Shown piece by piece: positions 32,664-41,154 of a DNA stretch of 64,000 nt. The DNA lies in assembly GCA_040217155.1 (NCBI GenBank), contig JAVJNS010000035.1, forward strand, positions 186,001 through 250,000. The letters are read 5' to 3'. How positions within the stretch are numbered: position 1 is the first letter of the stretch; each line of letters opens with the position of its first letter. The notes beneath the pieces are model-generated. The model was not told the origin of the DNA and ran no database searches. It saw only the letters and a list, made by a program, of their open reading frames with translations. This DNA comes from Pelagibius sp040217155 (GTDB lineage Bacteria > Pseudomonadota > Alphaproteobacteria > Kiloniellales > Kiloniellaceae). Position numbers and translations under genes: made by a program.

Positions 32664-35600
32664 ATGGCAGACAAGAGCGCGCAAGCGCGATCCCGACTCA
32701 TCGGCCAGATCGTCCAGGCGGTAGGCAAACGCCTCACCGCCGCCAAGGCCAAGCGCGCGGAAGTTTTTGTGCGGCAGTTCTTCGCCAACGTGCCGCCGGA
32801 CGACCTGCGCGGCGAGTCCGCGGACAACCTTGCCGGAGGGGCACTGGCGCTTTGGGACAGCCTGCAGATGCGGCGTCCCGGCAAGGCGAGCCTGCGGGTC
32901 TACAACCCCGATCCGGACAAGGACGGTTGGGAATCGCCGCACAGCATCGTTGAAATCATCAACGACGACATGCCGTTTCTGGTCGACTCGGTGGCCGCGG
33001 AGATCAACCGGGTCGAAGCCGAGGTACGGCTGGTGATCCATCCCATCATCAATCTGCGCCGCGACGACAAGGGCAAGCTGCTCGAACTGGCCGATTCAAA
33101 GACCAGGTCCACGTCCGGGACACGCCAGATGAGCGGCGAGTCGGTCATGCAGTTTCAGATCAGCGAGCAGACTGAAAAACAGCTCGCCGAGATCTCCAAG
33201 GGCATCGCCGCGGTGCTGAGCGACGTCCGTGCCGCCGTCGAGGACTGGACCACCATGCGCGAGCGCTGCCGCGAGGTGATCGCCGAACTCGAGACCCAGC
33301 CGCCGGTCTTGCCGGTGGCGGAGATTTCCGAGGGCCTTGAATTCCTGCGGTGGATGAACGACGACCACTTCACCTATCTCGGCTACCGCGAGTTCAGCTT
33401 TCACGGCAGCGGCGGAAATGCCGTCACCAAGATTCACAAAACGCGGAGCATGGGTATTCTGCGCGATTCGGAGGTGCGCGTCTTCGACGGCCTGCGCAAC
33501 CTGGGAAAGCTGCCGGCCGAAGTGCGCGACTTCGTGCGCCAGCCTCATCTGCTGCGTATTACCAAGGGAAACCGCCGCGCTACCGTGCATCGCCCGGTGC
33601 ATCTCGACACCATTGCCGTGAAGGTCTTCGACGCCAAGGGCAAGGTCACCGGCGAACGTCTTTTCGTCGGCCTCTTCACGTCCATGGCTTATTCGCGCTC
33701 ACCCAGCGAAATCCCCCTGTTGCGCCAGAAGGTCGAGGCGGTGCTCAAGCTTTCCGGCTTTTCGCCGCGCAGCCACGACGGCAAGGCGCTGATGCACATC
33801 CTCGAGAACTATCCGCGCGACGAATTGTTTCAGATACCCGTCGCCGAACTGCACCAGATCACCCTTGGCATCTTGAATCTGCAGGAGCGTCAGCGCACTG
33901 CGCTGTTCACGCGCCACGATCCTTTTGAGCGTTTCGTATCCTGCATGGTGTTCGTGCCGCGCGACCGCTACGACACGGCTCTTCGACGCCAGATTCAAAT
34001 CATCCTCTCCGAGGCGTATGACGGTCACTGCGCAAACTTCTCGGCGCAGATGAGCGACGAGGTTCTGGCGCGTCTTCACGTCATCATCAAGACCAAGCCC
34101 GGCAAGATCCCCAAAGTCAACTTGACGAAGCTGGAGGAGCGTCTCGCCGAGGCGGCGCGGTCCTGGGCCGACCTGCTCGAGGAAGCGCTGATCAAGGCGG
34201 CCGGAGAGCAGTTCGGCATCCGCGCCTTGCGGCGCTACGAGCGCGCTTTTCCACCCTCATTCCAGCGCGATTTCGACGCCACTACCGCGGTGGTGGACAT
34301 TGGCCACATCGAAGAGGCGATTGCCGCCAACGACCTGTCCATGGACCTCTACCGCCCGGAAGGCGCGGCGCCGGAGGAACTGAACTTCAAGATCTTCGTG
34401 CTCGACGAACCGGTGCCGCTTTCCGACATTCTGCCGATGCTCGAAAACATGGGGCTCAAGGTGATCGGCGAAGTGCCGTACGACGTCGATCTGCCGGGCC
34501 GTGAGGCCCCAGTCTGGATTCACGACTTCAGCATGGTGGCCGAGGGCGCCGCGGCGATCGATCTGGACGGCGTTCGCGAAGCCTTCCATGAGGCCTTCGC
34601 GCGTGTCTGGCACCGGCGCATGGAGGATGACGGCTTCAACAGGCTGGTGCTGCATGCCGGCCTGACGGCCCGGGAAGTCATCGTGCTGCGGGCCTATTGC
34701 AAGTACCTGCGCCAGGCGCGCATTCCCTTCAGCCAGGCCTACATGGAAACCACGCTGGCGCGAAACCTCAAACTCACGCGCCTGCTGGTCGACCTCTTCC
34801 TGGCCCGCTTCGACCCGCGCCTGGCCAAGGACGCGGCAAAGCGCAGCAAGAAACTTGCGGCCGAAATCGAGGCCAGTCTGGAACAGGTCTCCAACCTCGA
34901 TGAAGACCGCATCATCAGACGCTATCTCAATCTGATCCTCTCGACCTTGCGCACCAACTTCTTCCAGCCGGCCGAGGACGGCGGCGAGAAGGTCTACTGT
35001 TCATTCAAATTCGACTCCCGCGCCATCGAGGAACTGCCGCAGCCGCAGCCGCTGCGCGAAATCTTCGTTTACAGCCCGGCGGTGGAAGGGGTGCACCTGC
35101 GTTTCGGCATGGTGGCCCGCGGCGGCCTGCGCTGGTCCGACCGGCCGGAGGACTTCCGCACCGAAGTGCTGGGTCTGGTGAAGGCACAGCAGGTCAAGAA
35201 CACGGTCATCGTACCGGTCGGATCCAAGGGCGGTTTCGTCATGAAGCGGCCGCCGCCGCCGCAGGACGGGCGCGACGCTTTCATCGCCGCCGGCATCGAG
35301 TGCTACAAGACCTTCATCCGCGGCTTGCTCGACATTACCGACAACCTGAACCGCGGGCGTCTGGTGGCGCCGAAGAAGGTGGTGCGCTACGACCAGGACG
35401 ATCCCTATCTGGTGGTCGCCGCCGACAAGGGCACGGCCACTTTTTCGGACATCGCCAACGGTGTCTCGGCGGACTACGGATTCTGGTTGGACGACGCCTT
35501 CGCCTCCGGCGGTTCGGCGGGCTACGACCACAAGAAAATGGGCATCACCGCGCGCGGCGCCTGGGAGTGCGTGAAGCGTCACTTCCGCGAGCTCGGCAAG

Positions 35601-37529
35601 AACATCCAAAAAGAGGACTTCACCTGTATCGGCTGCGGCGACATGTCGGGCGACGTCTTCGGCAACGGCATGCTGCTGTCCAAGCACATCCTGATGGTCG
35701 GGGCCTTCAACCACATGCACATCTTCGTCGACCCGGCCCCTGATCCGGCGCGGACCTGGGAAGAGCGCAACCGCCTCTTCGCCCTGCCGCGCTCATCCTG
35801 GACCGACTATAACCAGGAGCTGATCTCCAAGGGCGGCGGCATCTTCGAGCGCAGCGCCAAGTCGATCAAGGTGACGCCGGAGATGAAACAACTCTTCGAT
35901 ATCGCCAAGGACAGCGTGACGCCGAACGACCTCATTCAGTCAATGCTGCTGGCCGAGGTCGAACTGCTGTGGTTCGGCGGTATCGGGACCTACGTCAAGT
36001 CAGCCGAGGAAAGCCACCTGGATGTCGGCGACCGCGCCAACGATGCACTGCGCATCAATGGCAAGCAGTTGCGCGCCAAGGTGATCGGTGAAGGCGCCAA
36101 TCTCGGCGTCACCCAGCTCGGGCGCATCGAGTTCGGCGAACAGGGCGGGCGCTGCAACACCGACTTCATCGACAACTCCGCCGGCGTCGACTGCTCCGAC
36201 CACGAGGTCAACATCAAGATCCTGCTGGGCGATGTCGAGCAGGCCGGCAACATGACCCGAAAGCAGCGCAACAAACTGCTCGAGAAAATGACCGACGAAG
36301 TCGGCGAGCAGTGCCTGCGCGACAACTATCTGCAAAGCCAGGCGATCTCTGTCACCCATCAGCTTGGCGGCCATCTGCTCGACCGCTTCGCGCGCTTTAT
36401 GCGGGCTTTGGAAAAAGACGGGCAGCTCAACCGCCGCATCGAGTATCTGCCCGACGATGAAGAAGTGCTCGAACGCATGAAGCGCGGCGAGGGCCTGACC
36501 CGGGCGGAGATTGCCGTGCTGCTGTCCTATTCCAAGCTGGTGCTCTACGACGAACTGCTGGCCTCGGACCTGCCGGACGACGGCTACTTCGCGGCGGATC
36601 TGACAAAGTATTTTCCAAAGCCTCTGCGCGAGCCCTACGCCACCCAGATCGGCCGCCATCGGCTGAAGCGCGAGATTGTGGTCACTGTGGTCAGCAACGA
36701 CCTGATCAACCGGGTCGGCATCAATTTCGTGCACGAAGTGCGTGAGAAAACCGGCATGCCGCCTGACGAAGTGGTGAAGGCCTATATCATCGCCCGCGAG
36801 ATCTTCGGCATGCGCGATCTCTGGGCGGAGATCGAGGCACTCGACAACAAGGCGCCGGCGTTGCTGCAGTCACGCATGCTGGCGGAATGCGGCAGACTGG
36901 TCGAGCGTGAAACCGTCTGGTTCCTGCGCGAAATGGGCATTCCGCTCGACATCGCCGGAGAGATCGAACGCTACGGCGAGGGTGTGGCCACCTTGATCGC
37001 CCGCATCGAGTCCCTGCTCTCCGCGGCCGACCGCGAACTGCTCGACCGGCACAGCACACTCTTCGTCGAACAGGGGGCGCCGCCGCAACTCGCCCGGCGC
37101 ATCGCCAGCCTGCCAATGTTGGCGCCGGCCTGCGATGTGGTGCGAATCGCCTCGACCCTGAAGTTGCCGGTAGAGAAGGTGGCGGAAGCCTACTTCACGA
37201 TCGGCGAGCGCTTCGGCTTCGATTGGTTGCGCCGCTCCGCTGGCTCGCTCCCCACCGATACCGCCTGGGACAAGCTCGCGGTCTCTGCCATCGTCGACGA
37301 TTTCTACGGCCATCAGAGCGAACTCACCACCAGGGTGCTCGACGGCGGTGGCAAAAGCAAAGCCGGTGCCGTGGTAACGCAGAAAGTGATCGACAACTGG
37401 TCGGCCGGCCGTGCCCCCTTGGTGACCCGAACCGAGCAGCTGCTGGATGAGTTGAAGGCGTCGGCCAATCCAGACTTCGCCATGCTGGCGGTGGCCAACC
37501 GGCAGATCAAGTCGATGGTGGCGGGTTAA
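32664..37529 (+). CDS. NAD-specific glutamate dehydrogenase, 180-kDa type
   Basis: A 1621-residue protein of the large NAD-GDH family, which deaminates glutamate to 2-oxoglutarate and feeds amino-acid carbon into the TCA cycle. The N-terminal third holds regulatory domains (FLRWMNDDHFTYLGYREF is a typical block). The catalytic domain lies at about 740-1230: VHLRFGMVARGGLRWSDRPE, VIVPVGSKGGFVMK with the active-site Lys855, and the cofactor-domain segments YDHKKMGITARGAWECVKR and IGEGANLGVTQLGR. The ATG at 32664 follows GGGGGAAA; an earlier ATG at 32598 would add 22 residues. Length is normal for the family. It is monocistronic, convergent with an OsmC-like gene. With glnK-amtB in the window it points to active ammonia/glutamate traffic. 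Confidence 0.94.
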   Translation: MADKSAQARSRLIGQIVQAVGKRLTAAKAKRAEVFVRQFFANVPPDDLRGESADNLAGGALALWDSLQMRRPGKASLRVYNPDPDKDGWESPHSIVEIINDDMPFLVDSVAAEINRVEAEVRLVIHPIINLRRDDKGKLLELADSKTRSTSGTRQMSGESVMQFQISEQTEKQLAEISKGIAAVLSDVRAAVEDWTTMRERCREVIAELETQPPVLPVAEISEGLEFLRWMNDDHFTYLGYREFSFHGSGGNAVTKIHKTRSMGILRDSEVRVFDGLRNLGKLPAEVRDFVRQPHLLRITKGNRRATVHRPVHLDTIAVKVFDAKGKVTGERLFVGLFTSMAYSRSPSEIPLLRQKVEAVLKLSGFSPRSHDGKALMHILENYPRDELFQIPVAELHQITLGILNLQERQRTALFTRHDPFERFVSCMVFVPRDRYDTALRRQIQIILSEAYDGHCANFSAQMSDEVLARLHVIIKTKPGKIPKVNLTKLEERLAEAARSWADLLEEALIKAAGEQFGIRALRRYERAFPPSFQRDFDATTAVVDIGHIEEAIAANDLSMDLYRPEGAAPEELNFKIFVLDEPVPLSDILPMLENMGLKVIGEVPYDVDLPGREAPVWIHDFSMVAEGAAAIDLDGVREAFHEAFARVWHRRMEDDGFNRLVLHAGLTAREVIVLRAYCKYLRQARIPFSQAYMETTLARNLKLTRLLVDLFLARFDPRLAKDAAKRSKKLAAEIEASLEQVSNLDEDRIIRRYLNLILSTLRTNFFQPAEDGGEKVYCSFKFDSRAIEELPQPQPLREIFVYSPAVEGVHLRFGMVARGGLRWSDRPEDFRTEVLGLVKAQQVKNTVIVPVGSKGGFVMKRPPPPQDGRDAFIAAGIECYKTFIRGLLDITDNLNRGRLVAPKKVVRYDQDDPYLVVAADKGTATFSDIANGVSADYGFWLDDAFASGGSAGYDHKKMGITARGAWECVKRHFRELGKNIQKEDFTCIGCGDMSGDVFGNGMLLSKHILMVGAFNHMHIFVDPAPDPARTWEERNRLFALPRSSWTDYNQELISKGGGIFERSAKSIKVTPEMKQLFDIAKDSVTPNDLIQSMLLAEVELLWFGGIGTYVKSAEESHLDVGDRANDALRINGKQLRAKVIGEGANLGVTQLGRIEFGEQGGRCNTDFIDNSAGVDCSDHEVNIKILLGDVEQAGNMTRKQRNKLLEKMTDEVGEQCLRDNYLQSQAISVTHQLGGHLLDRFARFMRALEKDGQLNRRIEYLPDDEEVLERMKRGEGLTRAEIAVLLSYSKLVLYDELLASDLPDDGYFAADLTKYFPKPLREPYATQIGRHRLKREIVVTVVSNDLINRVGINFVHEVREKTGMPPDEVVKAYIIAREIFGMRDLWAEIEALDNKAPALLQSRMLAECGRLVERETVWFLREMGIPLDIAGEIERYGEGVATLIARIESLLSAADRELLDRHSTLFVEQGAPPQLARRIASLPMLAPACDVVRIASTLKLPVEKVAEAYFTIGERFGFDWLRRSAGSLPTDTAWDKLAVSAIVDDFYGHQSELTTRVLDGGGKSKAGAVVTQKVIDNWSAGRAPLVTRTEQLLDELKASANPDFAMLAVANRQIKSMVAG

Positions 37530-37545
37530 GACCTATGCTCGCGGT

Positions 37546-37953
37546 TCAAACCCTGGCAACTTCGACGGCGAGGCCGCGGGCAAGGGAATTGCTGACGGTC
37601 GATGTCGCCTTCGCCTGGGTGATGACGGCCTGAATGTCGGCTTCCGCTTCCGCCGCCGTGGCGTTGACCGCCATCCGCGCGGCAGTGGCCAACGGGGGAT
37701 CACCGGAGAGTTCGAGGGTGACGTCCACCGACAGGCTGGTCAGTTCGATTCCCTGGGCCGTAGCGACATAGTGCAGGTCGTTGCAGAAGCAGCCGCCGAT
37801 GGCCAGGGCCAGCAGTTCGCCGCCGTTGAAGCCCAGGCCGCCGCCACGGGCGACGCCTGGTGGGCGGTCGACGGTCAGGCTATGCGGACCGGACCAGCCG
37901 ATCGCTGCGGCGGTGTCCGGAACGCTGCGCAGCTTGATGCTTATTTCGGGCAA
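37546..37953 (-). CDS. OsmC-family protein lacking the second redox cysteine
   Basis: A 135-residue OsmC/Ohr-fold protein. The first peroxidatic-type Cys is present in LLALAIGGCFCNDL. The place of the partner Cys (CPVSNAL in many relatives) reads STVSNSL, so the usual Cys-Cys thiol peroxidase cycle looks impossible, unless the extra Cys in CFC acts. Function is uncertain. It converges with gdh, 16 bp apart, and precedes nothing downstream; the YbjQ-like gene lies just upstream on the same strand. Confidence 0.87.
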   Translation of the reverse strand: MPEISIKLRSVPDTAAAIGWSGPHSLTVDRPPGVARGGGLGFNGGELLALAIGGCFCNDLHYVATAQGIELTSLSVDVTLELSGDPPLATAARMAVNATAAEAEADIQAVITQAKATSTVSNSLARGLAVEVARV

Positions 37954-37977
37954 CTTCGTGCTCCTTCTCTTGCCGGG

Positions 37978-38292
37978 CTATTCGATACGCACGGCGGTGC
38001 CGTTGGCGGAGACCATCAGCATGGACTCGCCGACCACTTCGTAGTCCAGGTCGACCGCGACAACGGCATTGGCGCCCAAGGCCTCGGCCTCGCCGATCAT
38101 ATCCGCGATGGCATGCTCCTTGGCGCCGCGCAGGGCCGCTTCGTAGCCTCCGGCGCGGCCGCCGACGACGTCGCGGACCCGGGCGAAGATGTCGCGAAAG
38201 ACGTTGGCCCCGACAATGGCGTCCCCCGAGGCAATGCCAAAGTACTCCACGATCCTCCTGCCTTCGATACCATCGGTCGTGACGATCAGCAT
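37978..38292 (-). CDS. YbjQ/UPF0145 heavy-metal-binding-domain-like protein
   Basis: A 104-residue protein with the UPF0145 pattern: IVTTDGIEGRRIVEYFGIAS, GANVFRDIFARVRDVVGGRA, EALGANAVVAVDLDYEVVG and a final MLMVSANGTAVRI. Length is normal. The domain forms pentamers in solved structures, but its role is unknown. AGAGGG precedes the ATG. It probably forms a unit with the OsmC-like gene 24 bp downstream. Confidence 0.93.
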   Translation of the reverse strand: MLIVTTDGIEGRRIVEYFGIASGDAIVGANVFRDIFARVRDVVGGRAGGYEAALRGAKEHAIADMIGEAEALGANAVVAVDLDYEVVGESMLMVSANGTAVRIE

Positions 38293-38432
38293 AAGGCCCT
38301 CTTGTTCGCATGACGGATCGTTCAGCGTACACTGCTTGAGCCCCTGTGAGAAAGCTGCTAGCCCGCAAGACAATCCGGGCGGCGTGGCGTCCCGGTATCG
38401 ATGGCCGGTGATGGCCGTTGAGGAGAGAATCG

Positions 38433-39770
38433 ATGGCCGCCGATCCGACGTCCGCTGCCACGGCCCCGCCGCCACGCCGTTCCTGGCAGGGTCCGCGTGG
38501 ACCGGCACTGGCCTGGTGCCTCTACGATTGGGCGAACTCATCCTACCCGACGGTCATCGTCACCTTCGTCTTTGCGGCTTACTTCACCCAGGGTGTGGCG
38601 ACCTCGCCGGCGGAAGGCACCGGTCAATGGGGGCTGATGCTCAGCCTGTCCGGCCTCGCCCTCGCGGTCTTGGCGCCGATCTTCGGGGCGATCGCCGACC
38701 AGGGCGGCGGACGCAGGCCGTGGGTCGCCGTCTTCACGGCCGTGGCCGTCGCCAGCGCCACCGGTCTGTGGTGGATCGAACCCGATCCGCGTTTTATGTT
38801 TGCGGCTTTGCTGCTGGTCGCCGTCGGCAACACCGCCTTCGAGTTCGGCCAGGTGTTTTACAACGCCATGCTGCCCGAGATAGCGCCGCCCAGCCATCTC
38901 GGGCGGCTTTCCGGCTGGGCCGGCGGCATCGGGTACGCCGGCGGCTTGGCCTGTCTGACGCTTTGCCTGCTGCTCTTCATCCTGCCGGCGGTGCCGCTCT
39001 TTGGCCTCGACAAGCAGCAAGTCGAGGAGGTGCGCATCACCGGCCCCTTCGTCGGTCTGTGGTTCGCGGTCTTTGCCCTGCCGCTGTTTCTCGTGGTCCG
39101 CGAGCGACCGCAGGATTTCCGGCCGGGCAGCGCTGTTCGCGACGGCCTGAGCAGCCTGTGGCGCACTCTGAAGCTACTGCCGCGCCACGGTCAAAGCGGA
39201 CAATTCCTGCTGGCGCGGATGCTCTACACCGACGGCCTGAATACGCTCTTCGCCTTTGGGGGTATCTATGCCGCCGGCAGTTTCGGCATGACGTTCCAGG
39301 AAATCCTGATTTTCGGCATTCTGCTGAACGTCACCGCCGGACTCGGCGCCTTTGCTTTCGCCTGGATCGACGATTTGGTCGGCGCCAAGTTCACCATCCT
39401 GTTTTCTCTGGCGGCGCTAACCCTGCTGGGCTGCGCCATTCTGCTTATCGAAGACCAGGTCTGGTTCTATGTGCTGGGCTGCGGCATCGGCGCCTTCATC
39501 GGCCCGGCACAAACGGCCAGCCGTTCCTTCATGGCGCGTATCGCGCCGCCGGACCTGCGCGCAGAATTCTTCGGTCTCTATGCGTTGTCAGGCAAAGCGA
39601 CCGCTTTTCTCGGGCCTGCCCTGGTCGGTTGGGTCACAGTCTGGGCCGACAGCCAGCGTCTCGGCATGGCGACGATCCTGGTGTTCTTTCTGGCCGGATT
39701 CGCCCTGATGCTGCGGCTGCAAGACCCGCAGCGGCGGCCCGCCGGGAGCGCCGCTCAGCAGCAGGGCTGA
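38433..39770 (+). CDS. MFS transporter of the UMF1/Atg22-like type
   Basis: A 445-residue membrane protein with about 12 helices. The opening LAWCLYDWANSSYPTVIVTF is the hallmark of the UMF1 (Atg22-like) family, and a loop motif GAIADQGGGRRPWV follows helix 2. Bacterial members are uncharacterised exporters, possibly of amino acids by analogy with yeast Atg22. GAGGAGAG precedes the ATG at 38433. Its last 16 bases overlap tail to tail with the small gene at 39755-39940. Confidence 0.9.
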   Translation: MAADPTSAATAPPPRRSWQGPRGPALAWCLYDWANSSYPTVIVTFVFAAYFTQGVATSPAEGTGQWGLMLSLSGLALAVLAPIFGAIADQGGGRRPWVAVFTAVAVASATGLWWIEPDPRFMFAALLLVAVGNTAFEFGQVFYNAMLPEIAPPSHLGRLSGWAGGIGYAGGLACLTLCLLLFILPAVPLFGLDKQQVEEVRITGPFVGLWFAVFALPLFLVVRERPQDFRPGSAVRDGLSSLWRTLKLLPRHGQSGQFLLARMLYTDGLNTLFAFGGIYAAGSFGMTFQEILIFGILLNVTAGLGAFAFAWIDDLVGAKFTILFSLAALTLLGCAILLIEDQVWFYVLGCGIGAFIGPAQTASRSFMARIAPPDLRAEFFGLYALSGKATAFLGPALVGWVTVWADSQRLGMATILVFFLAGFALMLRLQDPQRRPAGSAAQQQG

Positions 39771-39940
39771 CGCTGTCCAGCAAAGCGCAGACTGCGCAGG
39801 CTGCAGCCGCCGACCAGATAGCGGAACGCGCGCTGCAGGCCGGCGCGCATGGCTTGGCTCTGCAGCAGCCGTCCCCGGTTGATGAACGTATCGATGTCGG
39901 CCCTGGTGAGGTCCGAGCCTTCATATCCGATGGAGGTCAT
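39755..39940 (-). CDS. Small basic protein of unknown function (RSP_7527-like)
   Basis: A 61-residue protein with a good CAGGAGA ribosome-binding site eight bases before the ATG. The core DLTRADIDTFINRGRLLQSQ and AMRAGLQRAFRYLV resembles the short alphaproteobacterial proteins of the RSP_7527 type, some of which carry a DUF1127-like arginine-rich tail; here the tail is RSLRFAGQRQPCC. It is divergent from the LysR gene at 40066 with a 125-bp shared control region, the classical position of a LysR target. Function unknown. Confidence 0.65.
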   Translation of the reverse strand: MTSIGYEGSDLTRADIDTFINRGRLLQSQAMRAGLQRAFRYLVGGCSLRSLRFAGQRQPCC

Positions 39941-40065
39941 GTCCTGTCTCCTGGCTTGGTAAGAATGGCGACCTTGTTTGACGAGGAATCTATGACCGTT
40001 CCTTTCGATTGATAATTCGGCAATACGGCATATGATTTGTGCCTTGTGGGATAAGAAGGGCGGCG

Positions 40066-40953
40066 ATGGACGCTATCGAAGGGCTTCCGGTCTTTGTCCG
40101 CACCGTGCGGGAAGGCAGTTTCTCGGCCGCCGCCCGGGCGCTCGACCTCACGCCCTCGGCGGTCAGCAAGCAGATCGGCCGGTTGGAGGATCGCCTCGCG
40201 GTGCGGCTGTTCAACCGCACCACCCGCCGGCTCAACTTGACCGAGGAGGGGGCGGCGTTTTACGAGCGGGCCAGCCGCATCCTGGCCGATCTGGAGGACG
40301 CGGCGGAAGCCGTTTCCAGCCTCAAGGCGGTTCCGCGCGGGCGTCTCAGGGTTACCATGCCGACCGCCTTTGGCATTCTCCACCTGTTGCCGGCGCTGCC
40401 GGGCTACCTCGACCGCCATCCGGAGGTGACGCTGGAGATCGATCTCAATGACCGTTTCGTAAACATGATCGAGGAAGGCTTCGACCTCGCCCTGCGGATC
40501 GGCGACCTGGAGGACTCCAGCCTCATCGGCCGCCGCCTGGCGGCCAACCGCCGGGTCATGGCCGCCGCCCCGTCCTATCTGGCCGGGCGCACGGCGCCCG
40601 CCAGCACGGCCGACCTGGCAGAGCACAACTGCCTGATCTACACCTACCGCGCCCAGCGCCACGACTGGCACCTGACCGACGACAAGGGGCGCCAAAGCGT
40701 GGTCACCGTGAAGGGCAATCTGGAAACCAACAACCCGATGATGCTGCGCGCCTCGGCCCTGGCCGGCCTCGGCGTGGCGTTGCTGCCGCTATGGATCATC
40801 GGGCCGGATATCAAAGCCGGACGTCTGGTCCAGCTGCTGCCGGACTACCACTGGCCGGACAGCGCCATCCACGCGGTCTATCCGCCGGGGCGCCACCTCT
40901 CCGCCAAGGTGCGCAGCTTCGTCGACTTCCTGATCGCGCAGTTCGCGGAGTAG
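40066..40953 (+). CDS. LysR-family transcriptional regulator
   Basis: A 295-residue regulator. The N-terminal winged helix-turn-helix is GSFSAAARALDLTPSAVSKQ, followed by LEDRLAVRLFNRTTRRLNLT. The effector domain starts GRLRVTMPTAFGILHLLPAL, which places it in the CrgA-like group. AGAAGGG precedes the ATG at 40066. It faces the small gene at 39940 across a 125-bp AT-rich gap, which probably contains its binding site. The 3' side borders a large inverted repeat. Confidence 0.93.
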   Translation: MDAIEGLPVFVRTVREGSFSAAARALDLTPSAVSKQIGRLEDRLAVRLFNRTTRRLNLTEEGAAFYERASRILADLEDAAEAVSSLKAVPRGRLRVTMPTAFGILHLLPALPGYLDRHPEVTLEIDLNDRFVNMIEEGFDLALRIGDLEDSSLIGRRLAANRRVMAAAPSYLAGRTAPASTADLAEHNCLIYTYRAQRHDWHLTDDKGRQSVVTVKGNLETNNPMMLRASALAGLGVALLPLWIIGPDIKAGRLVQLLPDYHWPDSAIHAVYPPGRHLSAKVRSFVDFLIAQFAE

Positions 40954-40957
40954 GAAC

Positions 40958-41154
40958 GGCTTAACGCACTTTGCGCCCAATTTGAACCATTCTGCCGGAG
41001 CGGATTTGCGAGCGGCGGGCGCCCACTGCGTCGGCAGGCTTGCCCGATGCGCCGCATCGCCCGGGGAACTTCAGGGGGCGCCTGCCTCCTGACGGATCGC
41101 CGCACCGCTCAAAAACAGAATAGAGTCAAATTGGGCGCAAAGCGCTTTAGTGCC
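40958..41154. repeat. ~197-bp imperfect inverted repeat between the LysR gene and purH
   Basis: Left arm 40958-40994 and right arm 41116-41154 are inverted copies. The core TTTGCGCCCAATTTGA is identical in both, and flanks match with a few changes over about 37 bp. The centre (~120 bp) is GC-rich without coding signals. The right arm runs eight bases into the 3' end of purH, including its stop codon. The left arm contains a 14-mer that recurs upstream of hemC (63638-63651). It may be a miniature mobile element or a processed hairpin. Confidence 0.7.
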
